NCBI GenBank assembly: GCA_039566865.1 | Contig: CM076954.1 | Location: 9,122,001 to 9,186,000, forward strand | From: Aurelia coerulea | Taxonomy: Eukaryota; Cnidaria; Scyphozoa; Semaeostomeae; Ulmaridae | Direction of reading: 5' to 3' | Length of the DNA stretch: 64,000 bases | Shown: one piece after another, positions 33,018 to 44,103 of the stretch | Numbering within the stretch: position 1 is the first letter of the stretch | Layout: the number at the start of each line of letters is the position of its first letter | Notes under the pieces: model-generated | Told to the model about the DNA's origin: nothing | Databases searched by the model: none | Seen by the model: only the letters and a program-made list of their open reading frames with translations | Made by a program: the position numbers and the translations under genes

Positions 33018-35480
33018 TCTTAACACAGCGAAAAAATGCAAAACGAGGCTAGGAGCGAACCTTCCGCAAAAGAAAAATTAATGGCGAACCGGATTAGAGC
33101 CGCCGGATGCCAGTCTCTGGTTTTGGCACCCGATCGCTGTTTGCGCGCCAAAATCTGCACCTGATTCAAATCAAAATAGTCTCGTGGGAGGTTGGCGAAG
33201 CTGCCAGAGCAGAAGATGTCCAAAGATTTATCAAAGAAGCTTCAGGAAATGCCTCAGTTGCTGTTACCAAAAAGGTGCAATTTTGTCCAATAATAATGAT
33301 TTATTCAAAGTGAAATAAAAAGAAAACTGGTCCTGGCCCTACGGTCTAACTTCGTGGAACAAAACTTCAGGATACAACAAACATGGTGGACAAGGTAGGA
33401 TATCTGGGAAAATTTGCAAACTATTTGTAAATTCCTGGTACTTTGCTCAAGTCGCAATATCTCTATTTTCCTGCAACAGTACCACTCCCTCTTCTAATTA
33501 GCATTACTCCATCAGTTTTTGGAATTAAAGGCTGAGAATAGTTGGAGAAAACAGTGGAAAGACCCCTTATTTGATTTTTATTTCTGGATTAAATAATTTC
33601 ACTCCCGTTGAAAATATTTGTGGAAAAGTAGCAGATAAACGTTTTTATGCCTGAAATTCCAGCCCCTCGACTTACCCCAGGGAAATTGTTGTAAAAGCAA
33701 ATCCACTCCTGGCCCTACGAAGAAACTTCATAATTTTGCAGTTAACAGGTTGGTTAACATGGCAGTGTACTGCGATTATCCAGGAAAATTTGCAAAATGT
33801 GTTATTTTCGTTTTTGAAAAATTACATTTCTGACGGTAATTTCTCTCATAAACAATGGCCTATGGGCCTAGGCACTGCTTTGTTTTGAACTGAATAATTC
33901 AAGTAGGCTTGTTTATGTTATCTTCAAATAATGAAGAGCAAGACGGTGGGTGGAAATTGATTATCACATCACATGTTATGAATGAAAATAAAGTTTCCTG
34001 CTAATTTTAAGCAATTGTTTGACAAAAAGAATCGTTTTAATCAAAACACTGACCCATGTTTTTAGTTGAGCTTAAGTGCACAGCTGCAAACTTCAACTAT
34101 TATATACAGTATTTGTACTTAAATTTTTCTTGTTTCCTGTGCATTAAACAGAACTTATTTGAGAAGTAGAAGATAGGAAACAAATAATCATTCCATTTGA
34201 TATATTTACATACAAATATTTTACCCTATTTCCTTTATTTTGCATTATTTTTCATGAATGCATATTTGAAATGAGAAGGGGAGATCCTGCATCCCTCTCG
34301 TGAGCACACCCTCCCTCAAAAGAAATGTCAGTACAGGATTTGGAAATCAGTCATGAAAGCATTTTAGTGCTCAGTAGATTTTAGAAAGAACTAGAATTTC
34401 CAGTTGCACGATGAGATCCCCATGTAAAATTTTGGGGGACTTGCATCTTCAACTGTATATCTTCAATGTGGTTTGCATCTTTGATTACAGACAACAACAA
34501 TGATCTGCTGCATCTTTCCTGTGATGGCTAATTACAGTTGCTGTTTTGAGAACAGATTCTGAGAGAAGATTGTGTGCAGCTTTCCAAGAGGATGGCTCTT
34601 AAATGGAACCAGTAAAACAATCTAAAATCATCACATTTTTCTCAGATTATTTTGACTTTGTTAAAGTCACAATCTATCAATTTCAGTTACCAGCAAACAT
34701 TTATCAAAGTAGAGGTAGAGGCACAAGGAAGTATTTCTTTCAGAAAGGCAGCTTGTTATTTACAAACTATCAGTGCAGAAAAGTGATAATTTGTGAAACT
34801 TTATTTCCTTGAATGAGCACCCTCCCTTTGCATGGCTGTCCTGTCCCCAGAATTAAGGGGGATATTAAGCCACCCAGGGGTGTACTCTGGTATATCTAGG
34901 ATATGGATGTTCAAGTTACTTTTTGGGTCTAACATTTGGGCAAAGGCTATTTTTGAGTTAGTCATTTGGAAAAATATTTTTTGGGTCAATTTTATTCCAG
35001 AAATTATTGTTTTGGATTGATTTTTGTATCCCTTGAGCATCCCTATTCTACTTATACCACAGCAGCAAAAATTAAGAGCAGCAAGAACATCTTTGAATCT
35101 GAACTGAAGGGAAGGGAAGCGGACATGTTCGCATAAGCATGTTTCGTGTTCTTTCAGTATTATGGTTGTTGAAAAAATTGCAAGGTGTGTGCATTGAGTA
35201 GGCCTTGAAAAAAGTGCTTTGCTCATTTCAGTTTCATTGCTTTGCAGTTATTTCTTCTTTGTCTGGACTAACAAGTAACCAAATTTGTATGTGGCCTCCA
35301 GGAAGTTCTTTCCAACTCAATCTATCTCATGAAAGAAGCGTATCCAGTATCAAAGCGCGTGTCGCGTTGTCCGCTTTAGGCCGTGCCGTACTTTTCCGGT
35401 TTTGAAAGCCAAAGCTGGCCGGTCAGCCATTATGGCCTCGTTTTCGTTTTGCATTTTTTCGCTGTGTTATTATTCTTAAT
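33018..35480. repeat. Segment bounded by inverted CACAGCG repeats
   Basis: CACAGCGAAAAAATGCAAAA near 33026 recurs inverted near 35440-35467. Left flank ends attattcttaa and right flank contains attattcttaa, which could be a target duplication. The GC-rich blocks just inside each end differ. It could be a 2.4-kb DNA transposon or two separate repeat copies. A duplicated phrase (tcctggccctacg, at 33331 and 33711) lies within it. Confidence 0.4.
33216..33274 (+). CDS. Weak candidate first exon
   Basis: An ATG follows a GC-rich tract resembling a 5' UTR. It opens a frame MSKDLSKKLQEMPQ that reaches a donor-like AAAAAG then gtgcaa. The phase it leaves (two bases) does not join the exon at 35625 directly, so an intermediate exon would be required. 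It also lies inside the CACAGCG-bounded segment, so it might belong to that instead. Confidence 0.2.
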
Positions 35481-35624
35481 TTTATATTTTATGTCCGTGA
35501 CGAAATTTTTGGTGTTGGAAGACATTAAATATCGTTAGGATTGTCATGTCTCTGATGGTAAATCATCTCCCTGTTTTTCTTTACTGTTGAATTTTAGTCA
35601 TCGCTAATTCTATTTTCATTTCAG
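33275..35624. other. Probable intronic or repeat DNA
   Basis: No further convincing exon, RNA gene or transposase was found. Frames at 34603-34812 and 34801-35226 have no motif. Confidence 0.3.
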
Positions 35625-35699
35625 CTGTAGGATATGTCCCAAGGAACAAACGATTTGTTAACAGTGCGCCCATAGACACGAGAATGCATTCGACAACAG
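35625..35699 (+). CDS. Host gene exon candidate A
   Basis: Acceptor tttcatttcag precedes and donor gtatca follows. The 75-nt segment is open in one phase, reading VGYVPRNKRFVNSAPIDTR and then MHSTT. It starts in phase 1 and ends in phase 1, leaving one G that combines with AT at the start of the exon at 36750 to give Asp. Phase agreement, good splice sites and normal amino-acid composition support a real spliced gene. I do not recognise the family. Confidence 0.6.
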
Positions 35700-36749
35700 G
35701 TATCAGATCGAATGCTTTTAATAACTGTCTTGATTTTATGAAATGGTTGTAATCTAATTATGTTTGATCAGAATTTATTCATTCCACCTTTAAGAGCAAT
35801 ATTTTTATCTCTAATTATGAAGAAATAGATGCAAAGTCATAAATTATCGAGGAGAAATGGCTTTCCCTCTAAGATTTTTCTCCTCCTTATTTCGCTGTAA
35901 GATTTGTCTCCGCGGGTAAAGTGTTTTAAATGTATGCCTATCATTAGGAATTTTTACAATCATGATCGTGCCAAAGATCTCATTTATTGTTTACCACACA
36001 GCCTTTGGGCTGTATTGGGTTTCATCAGGTTATTGTAATATTCCTGTACCTCCTTTCGAAGTTCACAAGTGACTTTGTTCAACAATTTTCCATAGACTGA
36101 CCAATAAGAAGGAAGGTAGCTAGTTAAGGTGGAGGTACCTTTTTACGTTTTAGTGGCGCATGCTCCTCTAAATGAGACCAAAAAATAACGCTATTAAAAA
36201 TGGAGGCCATTAGTCCAGGGTCACCATTCTTTGGAGCAAGGACCTCATTGTAGGCAATGGCTGATAGCTTGCCTGGGAATATCTGTTCTGTTTAAAAGCT
36301 TTGTTCTTTGATTTGCATCAAAAATTGCTGATATCTGCTATTAAAATAAGTAATTGACCATTTCACATCAGCACTTATATACATCATGTGCACACAGTTT
36401 AAGAGGTACAGCCGTTTAAAGCCTCGAACCTCCATTTTTACTTCTCTCGCGTTCGATATACTGACAATGCACGATTACGGAAAAGTGACATCGAGGGTGC
36501 ATTTGACCAAGATGCATTGCGTTATCGATAGAATCAAGAGCAAAAGTCGAGAAAATTGGAAAAACTTAAGTTTTTAAATCCCGGTAACACAGTTTCTTAA
36601 CTTTTGATAACCTGTGCCTTTTCTTTTGCATATGGCCAAGGAAAGCACTCTATTACGGCGTGGCTCATTCTGTTAGAATAAAGCGTAGCCATGTTTCGAG
36701 ATTTTTACCCAGTAAACTTCTAAAGCACAGTACCTTCATTCATTTTCAG
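35700..36749. other. Putative intron between exon candidates A and B
   Basis: Canonical GT (gtatca) and AG (cattttcag) ends. The content is AT-rich without element ends that I could recognise. Confidence 0.5.
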
Positions 36750-36981
36750 ATACAAGGCAAATATCTAGTGCACGCTCTTTTGGCAGACTCAATATAGCCA
36801 CTCCTGAAAGTGTTAGACATTACAATAGACGAGGAGACACGGAATCGACATTTTCAGATGGTAAAAGCGATATGAGCAGTTGTGCAGGCCAGCTACCTCC
36901 CAGACCGCTAGGTAGAACTGGGGGGTTACAAAGAGAAGCAACGTGGTATCGAAGAAATGCCAGTCATATTTCGTTTGCAAG
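36750..36981 (+). CDS. Host gene exon candidate B
   Basis: A 232-nt segment between acceptor cattttcag and donor gtgaga is open through 76 full codons in the phase supplied by exon candidate A. It reads ARSFGRLNIATPESVRHYNR, then GDTESTFSDGKSDMSSC, then LPPRPLGRTGGLQ and a Trp-Tyr-Arg-Arg stretch. It is Ser-, Arg- and Gly-rich and probably disordered, with no domain that I recognise. It ends in phase 2, so at least one more exon must follow downstream, where later insertions (37318-39099) lie. The internal GATG-gtaaaa donor at 36860 could allow an alternative shorter exon. Confidence 0.6.
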
Positions 36982-37313
36982 GTGAGATCATCACCAAATT
37001 CCATGTTGCAGGTGACAAAAAGAAGTTATTCCTTCTGTTGATATTTAGTTTTGCCTTGTGGATAATTGCTCTATTAAACTTTTAGCGGCGAAGCCGCAAC
37101 CTATTTGATTTATATTAAAAATGTTGCGATGTTTGTCGAACGAATAAAAATTCTCGATTAAATGACGAGTCTACCGTTGCTGCAATGTAACTTCATTGTG
37201 AATGTGGTATTTGGTTCAGCTACTGCGGGAGTCAGACTTGTTTGCTGTCTAAATCTATTTTGATCACACAATCATGCAATGTCATTTCATTTTATCATTT
37301 CATTTTATATTCC
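36982..37313. other. Putative intron start
   Basis: Follows the gtgaga donor. No other feature seen. Confidence 0.35.
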
Positions 37314-37317
37314 TTAA

Positions 37318-38200
37318 CCCTAATCCTAGCGGGGGGGGGTTGTTTTCCACCCCCCCCCCCCCCCCCTTGTCGGTTTTTTGCAGAGCATTCTTTAATGACA
37401 AAAGCTATGACCCTCAAACTCTCTGACAATTACTAATTATCAATTAGCTACATTCTGACAATTAAATTTTTGAACAATAGGTGTCACGTGACAGGTGACT
37501 ATACCATATTTGGAGCAAGGTATTGGAAAAATTAATGATTTTGATAGTTTTACTCCCAGAATTAGTTCCTAATGTTGACTATTGTACTTTAAAAGAATCA
37601 GCAAACAATTAGCTTTCTATTGTTGTCAATAACAGTGGAATTTGCTGACGTCAGCATTCTTAAATAATGATGTCACTGGGGCCGCCATTTTGGAAAATTT
37701 TGGCAAATTTTGAAGTTTTTCCAACAGATTTTGTTAAAAATGCATAGTATTGCGTTATGGAATACTTTAAAAGCATTTTGAGCCAATTGTTATCAATTTC
37801 TGGCCGAAAAAAAAACAGTTTTTAGTTATGACGTCATCAATTTTTGTCATTTTCTTCCAAAATAACAGTCTAAAAACACCTATATGCATCATTTTTGAAT
37901 TGGAAATGAATAATACGCCAAATAAGAATGGAGAAAGTCATTCAGATTACCTTTATTCCGTTTTTAGAACAAATAAGCCGGAAAACCATATATTTTGACA
38001 TTTTCATTATGACGTCATAGTGACGTCACCTAATGAGGTTGCCACGCCCAAAACTATCAATCGGCTAAGAATAGTTAGGACTACGCCCTTGCCAAGTTTC
38101 AATGATTTCCCATTAGTCTATGGCTATTTATAGAGAGGGGTGGAAAGCACCCCCCCCCCTCCAGCTATGTTAGATCAAAAAAAGCCCGGTAGGATTAGGG
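37318..38200. mobile_element. piggyBac-type nonautonomous element
   Basis: Ends CCCTAATCCTA and the inverted TAGGATTAGGG, flanked by TTAA on each side (37314-37317 and 38201-38204). CCC termini with TTAA duplication are the piggyBac signature. The sub-terminal regions are G/C homopolymer-rich inverted blocks. The 883-bp interior encodes nothing recognisable. Confidence 0.85.
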
Positions 38201-38253
38201 TTAAGCACGACAACCCCGTCGACAAAGGTCGCTTTTCATTTCATTAATTCATT

Positions 38254-39099
38254 TCATTACATTACGAAAGGGCACTGCGCATTGCGTACAAAGGATCACG
38301 GAAGTGATTTTGGTTCTCTCCTGGAACAGAGCAATTCGGTGCCCATCCATGTAAGAAACCTACAGTTGCTTATGACGGAAATTTTTAAAACAAAGTCTGA
38401 TCTAAATCCACCTTTCATGAAGGATATTTTTATGGAGAGAGGTATTAGCTGCAACCTAAGGCATGGCAATGACGCTCAAATTCCAAAGGTGCGAACCACA
38501 TCCTTTGGAGTTGAGACCATAGCCTACCTTGGAAATAAACTTTGGCAGTTTTTACCGCACGAAATAAAACGATCAAGCACCCTTCCTATTTTCAAAAAAC
38601 GAATTAGATGTTGGAATGGCGAAAAATGCAACTGTAGGCTCTGCAAAACATACATTCCAAGAGTTGGGTTTCTAACATGATAAACATTTCATGGGCCTTC
38701 TCGCGAGGATGGGGGCGGTGCGCTGCTTCCCGTTGGGATGTGGGATGTGCTGTGCGGGATGTGAGGTCCCCTTCACGATGCAGGTACTGGGCTGCGGTTG
38801 AACTGGGGAATTGCTCCCTAGCGGCGACCGCAGCTTAGGATATGCGTGTGGGGGTTCCCTCGCGCGGTGTGTCCGCTGTCTCTCTGGGACGTGGGCGTCA
38901 CTCCGTACCTCGTAGGGAAGGCATGCTTTTATCTTGTATATAATCCACTAAATGTTTTTATTGATTAGCTTTTGGAATTAATTTGTAAATTTTGTAAATT
39001 TTTGTAAAGTAGGCCTAAATTAGCTGTAATCTAGCTATTCTTTTTATTTTACTTAGCCTACATTAAATAAATTATTGATGATGATGACGATGATGATGA
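38254..39099 (+). pseudogene. Non-LTR element 3' part with (ATG)n tail and target duplication
   Basis: After a one-base frameshift near 38290 the frame reads SVPIHVRNLQLLMTEIFK, NDAQIPKVRTTSFGVETIAY and a C-terminal WNGEKCNCRLCKTYIPRVGF, the C-x-C-R-x-C tail of many invertebrate non-LTR RTs. A GC-rich 3' UTR follows and ends in an ATG repeat (39076-39102). The 19-bp phrase atttcattaattcatttca occurs at the left border (about 38237) and just after the tail (about 39111), so it is a likely target duplication. Everything upstream of the thumb is missing. Confidence 0.75.
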
Positions 39100-39654
39100 T
39101 TTCATTAATTTATTTCATTAATTCATTTCAATGTAACCGAAAGCGGCAGGACGCAATCAGACCGGACCAAAACGAATCAGACCCCACGCCAATCCTGAAA
39201 TGCCACACTTCCATGCGTTACCTCATGGCAGGCAAAGAATCCGACCGACCACAGTCCAATCAAACTGTTCCCACCACCTATGATGCTTCTTTGAAGTCAA
39301 TGTTTAAAAGCATATAAATAGGGCACTTGCTTAACCTCAGGTTCAAGGCTGTTTCACAAATGCACACCACGATGTCAAAGATGTTAAAGGCGCCAAGCCT
39401 TCTTAATCTGCGTCTTGTTTCGTGGAATTTGTATTTGTCTGATTTCAGGTCACAATACATCTTTGTGGGTGACCGCAGTTTTCAAAGCGAAAGAATAATA
39501 AAGAAAGTCGCTCAATTATTCTTGACTGGGGAGCGGAATGAATAATAATGACTATTATTATTATTTGTTTATTTACAGTTGGTATAAGCAATAGTTTTAA
39601 AGAAAACTAATAAATACCAACTATTTACAATACGAAGTAAAGATTTATAATGTA
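39100..39654. other. Unannotated DNA
   Basis: An 80-codon frame begins in the ATG repeat and is hydrophilic without motif. A TTA-repeat at about 39540-39570 and AT-rich sequence precede the next Penelope relic. Confidence 0.3.
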
Positions 39655-40860
39655 AATGTGAAAAAAGTAAAACCAGCAAGATTCTATTTGTTACCAAAAA
39701 TTCCTAAAAAGAATGATCCAGGCCGCCCAGTAGTGGCATCGACGAGCTGCCACTCGACCAAAATATCTAAATATATCGATCATTACATACAACCACTTGC
39801 ACAAAAAGTGTGATCATACATCCGCAACACTACAGACCTACCAAACAAAATAAAAAATATAGGTAAAATACCCGAAAATGCACTGCTTGTAACCATGGAT
39901 GTAAGATCCCTCTACACGAACATGTGCCACGAGGAGGGCCTATTAGCTCTCAAAAATGCCTTAAACAAGAGACCCAATAAGGAGCCAGATACTGACGCTC
40001 TACTTACCCTAATGAGACATGTTCTCACACTCAATTGCTTTACATTCAACAGAGACAGTTACCCACAGACAAAAGGATGTGCCATGGGCACGGTTGCAGC
40101 ACCCTCAGATGCTATGATATACATGGGTGAATTCGAAGAAAAACACATCCACCCAACAATAGGTAAAGACTGCCTATATTACGGCAGATACATAGATGAT
40201 ATCTCATTGATTTATAAGGCAGTGTAAGAGAATTCGAGAGTTCGCTGAGAAACTCAACACAAAGGACCCATCAATAAAGTTCGACTATGAAATATAAAAA
40301 ACATCCATCCCTTTTCTTGACAACCGCATCTATATCGACGAAAACAGACAGCTACAAATACAAAAAACTCTATTCACCAAATCAACTGACACACAAGAAC
40401 CTACACTATAAATCAGCGCAACATAGACACTTTAAAACACAATTTTCCGTACTCACAAGCACTTTGGCTTAGAAGAATTCGCACAAAAGACGATGAATTA
40501 AACAGCAACTGCAAACAAATGGAAGAACGTTTTCTCCGCTGAGGGTACCACAAAGAAATTATCCAAGAACAATTCCATAGAGCCATCATAATCCCAAGAA
40601 ATACAACGTTAAAGAAAGTTTTAAAGGAACGATCCACAAGATATCCATTGGTAACTATGTTCAACTCTACACTCCCCAAATTGGCAAAATCCTAAGAGAT
40701 AGATGGGATATATTAAACTTAAAGCCAACACTTAAGAAACTATTCTCGGAACTTCCGATCATTGCATTTCGACGATGCAAAAACCTACGAGAAATAATTG
40801 GCAGTAACACCATCTCGAACAATAAAGTCGTAAGAAAAACAGCCTGCAAATAATGATAAA
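39655..40860 (+). pseudogene. PLE-3 reverse transcriptase relic
   Basis: In order: ARFYLLPKIPKKNDPGRPVVAS (fingers, 39668-39740), LVTMDVRSLYTNMCHEEG (palm, 39885-39940), GCAMGTVAAPSDAMIYMGEF (40076-40133) and the catalytic YGRYIDDISLIY (about 40180-40215). A stop at 40225-40227 and more after it break the thumb, which can still be traced as PFLDNRIYIDE in another frame. The Y-I-D-D box is intact. These are Penelope-like signatures, distinct from PLE-1 and PLE-2 in sequence. Confidence 0.85.
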
Positions 40861-41260
40861 ATATTGCTCAGCATGTAACACTATAAAAACCCTATGCTGC
40901 AACCATGTCATCAAAACTCAAAAAATTCATTCACGAGCGTAAACACCCATAAAACATGCAAGATATTCCACGAATCTAATTGCAGAAGCATGAACGTAAT
41001 ATATCTTCTTGAATGTACCCGTTGTAAGAAACAATATGTCGGCAAATCGGAATGGCCTTTCAACTTCAGACTTACTAATTATCGTTCCCGAATAATATCA
41101 TCGCAGTATGATAAACTCTTACCGGTAGAGAACTTCAAAGAGCCCAATCATGTCTTTGCAAGAGACGGAAGATTTGTGATAATTGAAAGAATTGAAAAAA
41201 AACGTCGAATATATATGACACAATCATTATACTCTTTCCCCTAAGGGCCTGAACAATAAA
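40861..41260 (+). pseudogene. PLE-3 GIY-YIG endonuclease, relic 1
   Basis: The frame contains NVIYLLECTRCKKQYVGKSE followed by FRLTNYRSRI, the GIY-YIG core with its conserved Arg. It closely resembles the piece at 47640-48022. The frame breaks near 41220. It is the C-terminal part of the relic that begins at 39655. Confidence 0.85.
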
Positions 41261-41542
41261 CTCAACCGTCCTGACAAATATTGATGTCTAGAAATCCCCC
41301 AAAATAACACATGAAAAGGCCATTTCTTCCGTTCATAAGATCATGCAATACTTTGTTTCCTTGTGGCCTATAATTTTCTACACATAAAATGTAATATCTA
41401 ACTTCAATTAAGGATTCAGATGACATCACGTGACCCCTTTTAGGCCCATTTGGCGTCAAGTGACCCCTTTTAGGCCACGTGATCTCATTAACATCATGTG
41501 ACTGAAGAGGCTATAAAATGGCAAGTAACCTTGTAACAATTA

Positions 41543-41580
41543 AACCTGCTGATGATGACCATAGAGTCGAAACGCATCGA
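41543..41580 (+). ncRNA. Degenerate hammerhead-type motif, PLE-3
   Basis: CTGATGA (41549-41555), T, helix II GAC/GTC with loop CATAGA, and GAAA are intact. Helix III reads ACGCAT, a one-base departure from the palindrome ACGCGT in the copy at 43334, and helix I does not pair well. It is probably inactive. Confidence 0.5.
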
Positions 41581-41691
41581 GAACAGTAGAAGAGAAATAA
41601 AGAAGTGGAGAACTCCAAGCCGTCTTTTTATTGCGTACACCTTAATATAAATGTGAATTACACCTTAATTTATTTTTGTTCACCAAATTAA

Positions 41692-41884
41692 AGGATTGTC
41701 TTTGGCACTTTACCATGCATTTGTACAATCTAAGAATAATTATGGTCTCGAAGTTCGGGGTTACGCAGCAGTTAAATATTTTAAGACATGACAAACTCAT
41801 CAAAATCGAATCCTCAAAATTCTTCAATACACAAATTTTATGTATCCAACAAATCCCTTACGCAAAGAAGCAGGCCTCCTAAAT
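41692..41884 (+). pseudogene. Non-LTR RT fragment, family B
   Basis: This 190-bp segment matches 55400-55590 at high identity, covering the LYHAFVES-type thumb region. It is a short dead fragment of the same family. Confidence 0.75.
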
Positions 41885-41920
41885 ACACCTTAACATAACC
41901 TGGTCTAGTCTATGTACACA

Positions 41921-42169
41921 TCATCTGCAGATGTTGCAACGGCAAGTACCTCCCTTCCAGCTCTTAATCATGTTTTTGAATTGCTTTGTGTTTTGAACAA
42001 TTTTCATCGTGTCTGATACCGTGTTCCGCAAAATATTTCCTCTAAACGATAAAGATTTGTGCCTATAAACTAACGTGTTGGTTTTAGGGAGCTGCAGGAG
42101 GTTGTTTGTTCGTATATTGAACATTCTTTGGTTTGAACAACTCAAACATGAAGGAGGGGCCAGCGGCAT
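41921..42169 (-). pseudogene. Non-LTR RT C-terminal tail
   Basis: Minus-strand frame reading FNIRTNNLLQLPKTNTLVYR, LSFRGNILRNTV, then FKNMIKSWKGGTCRCNICR. The W-x-G-x3-C-x-C tail is the same type as at 38254-39099. Only this tail is present. Confidence 0.7.
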
Positions 42170-42309
42170 TTATGCATTTATATATTTCAAGCATTGGTTT
42201 TTGCAAATTTTTGCAGTGCCTTGTTAGCTCACCCGACCTTCTCAAGAGATCTTCAAAAGTTGCATCATAGTCCCTACACAGATCTCTCTGTTACCGTTTA
42301 TGCAAACGG

Positions 42310-42819
42310 TTGATTGTGTTGTTTGCCGTCTTCCCACAAAGAGCTAGGCTCAGTAGTGAGGGAAATGGGGGGACTGATAAGAAGGGATGTTCTCGTTGTG
42401 GTAAATCTCGTTGTCAAGTGTGTAATGTCATGAGTAATAGTGGACATTTTCATTCAAACATAGATAGCCGGGAATATAGGATAAACTATTCATTTAATTG
42501 TGACTCGTCAAATGTTGTGTATTTGTTGGAATGTACTGTTTGTGGTGTACAATATGTTGGTAGCACCTGCACGCCTTTTAGGCTTAGGTTTAACAATTAC
42601 AAGGCGTGCAGTCATAAGTTTAACTTGGGGGCCTCAGTACCCCAGGCGGAATTCTTCAGGCATTTTACTGGAGAAGGCCACCACGGGTTTCTGAAGGATA
42701 TTAGTATAAAAATAATCGATAGGCTAACGGGGGGAAATAGGATGCGGGAAAGCTTCTGGCAATATCGGCTGGATTGCTTTGCCGCTAAGGGATTAAACAC
42801 TAGGCAGGTTGATACATAG
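42310..42819 (+). pseudogene. PLE-1 GIY-YIG end, truncated copy 1
   Basis: From about 42345 the frame matches the last 157 codons of the PLE-1 ORF (44642-47251) almost residue for residue: Cys linker CSRCGKSRCQVCNVM, then VVYLLECTVCGVQYVGST with FRLRFNNYK, to the C-terminus LNTRQVDT. It is 5' truncated, with foreign sequence (VLFAVFPQRA) before the junction. Confidence 0.9.
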
Positions 42820-43235
42820 ATTTGATTTTTGCTTAAATTTTGGTTGTTTTGTTGTTTTGATGTTTGCGCTTAGCTTTTCTTTAGGGACACACGCTATTCT
42901 TTAGGGATCTCTTTCTGCCCATCCACTCTTGGATCTTTCTATTGCTGGTTTGGTTCTGACACACATTTCTTTTCAGCTTCCGCGAGACAGACACCGCCGC
43001 CGACTCTAGCAGTACTTAACACTGCGCTTTCTTTCATCTTCCTACTGCCGCCTCTGTTTACACCGGTTACTTTAACACCTTTTAATTATCAATTGTATTT
43101 AGTAGGATCCCTTTATGCTATTGTTTTCGTAAATGGTTTTGTATTTCGAAATTGATATGTATGCGATGTTGAATTTGAGAAGTCATACTGATGAAGGCTT
43201 GCGCCGAAACGTTTAAACGAATGTGTTTTTCTTGA

Positions 43236-43240
<5 letters not shown>
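42820..43240 (+). mobile_element. PLE-1 3' UTR, copy 1
   Basis: Matches the 3' UTR of PLE-1 downstream of the ORF, including the phrase gcgagacagacaccgccgcc, and ends with the hammerhead-type motif and ttcttgagtacata, where a TA repeat begins. Confidence 0.85.
43181..43220 (+). ncRNA. Hammerhead-type ribozyme motif, PLE-1 copy 1
   Basis: CTGATGA (43188-43194), A, helix II GGC/GCC with loop TTGC, GAAA (43206-43209), helix III palindrome ACGT. Helix I is poor in this copy (two good pairs next to the core), so activity is doubtful. Confidence 0.55.
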
Positions 43241-43274
<34 letters not shown>

Positions 43275-43281
<7 letters not shown>

Positions 43282-43650
43282 CACAAAAATAGAGACGATT
43301 TGAAGTTCTTTAATTCTTTTATTTCATTCTTCTACTCTCGACGCGTTTCGACTCTGTGGTCATCGTCAGGAGAATGAATTTTTACAAGTGTGTATGCCTT
43401 TTTATAGCCGTTTTAGTGGCCACGTGACATAAATGAGGTCACGTGGCCTTAAAAGGGTCACGTGACTCCAAAATAAGGCGTCATATGAAATTTAAATGTT
43501 ACGTTGTATTTGTAGAAATTGATAGGCCGCAGGGGAACAAAGTATTGCATAATTTTGTGAACGGAAAAAAGTGGCCTAACCATGGATTATTTAGGGGATT
43601 TTTATGATTTATAGTTGTCGGGGTGGTTAAGTTTATTGTTCAGTCCTATA
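43275..43650 (-). mobile_element. PLE-3 3' end, antisense copy
   Basis: The reverse complement matches the region after the PLE-3 endonuclease at 41260-41630, including repeated phrases around ggccacgtgac and the ribozyme. TA repeats border it on both sides. Confidence 0.75.
43334..43375 (-). ncRNA. Hammerhead-type ribozyme, PLE-3, best-formed copy
   Basis: On the minus strand: helix I ATTCTC pairs with GAGAGT (six pairs, one G-T); core CTGACGA; T; helix II GAC/GTC with loop CACAGA; GAAA; helix III palindrome ACGCGT; then C at 43340 as the base before the predicted cleavage point (GTC). The N in CTGANGA is C here and T elsewhere, a change allowed at exactly that position in hammerheads. Confidence 0.75.
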
Positions 43651-43667
43651 TATATATATATATATAA

Positions 43668-43712
<45 letters not shown>
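43648..43712. repeat. (TA)n microsatellite
   Basis: Two TA blocks separated by an aagta interruption. Confidence 0.95.
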
Positions 43713-43714
<2 letters not shown>

Positions 43715-43787
43715 TACTCAATAGCTAGCGAGCAACCAGGATAGAAACATTTTTGAATTATCAGAAAAATCGAGAACATTAAAAATT

Positions 43788-43859
43788 ACCACTGCCGGGA
43801 TTCGAACCACGGGTCTCCTGCTTTCCGGGCAAGCGTCTTAACCACTAGACCACAGTGGC
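43788..43859 (-). tRNA. tRNA-like gene, anticodon-position GGA, copy 1
   Basis: Minus-strand fold: acceptor GCCACTG/CAGTGGT (one G-T pair), D stem GTCT/AGAC, anticodon stem CTTGC/GCAGG, loop CCGGAAA, T loop TTCGAAT. Position 33 is C, not T, and positions 34-36 read GGA (Ser), in a short-variable-arm body. The T stem has two mismatches, so the fold is worn. A TTTTT run lies just 3' of the gene. The body resembles Glu/Gly-type tRNAs. It is more likely a tRNA-derived repeat head than a working tRNA. Confidence 0.55.
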
Positions 43860-44031
43860 ATGTTTTAATTCGCTCAATTTTAGCACCTTATAGGTTGCTT
43901 TTGGCTTTCGCATTTTTCAGGCAGCGTATCTATAAGTACTCAATAGCTACCGAGCAACCAGGATTTCTCCTTTTTTCGGTGCAAACAGAAACATTTTTGA
44001 ATTATCAGAAAAATTGAGAAAATTAAAAATT

Positions 44032-44103
44032 ACCACTGCCGGGATTCGAACCACGGTTCTCCTGCTTTCCGGGCAAGCGTCTTAACCACTAGACCACAGT
44101 GGC
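44032..44103 (-). tRNA. tRNA-like gene, anticodon-position GGA, copy 2
   Basis: Differs from copy 1 by one base in the variable-loop region; same fold, same TTTTT run downstream, same missing T33. Confidence 0.55.
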
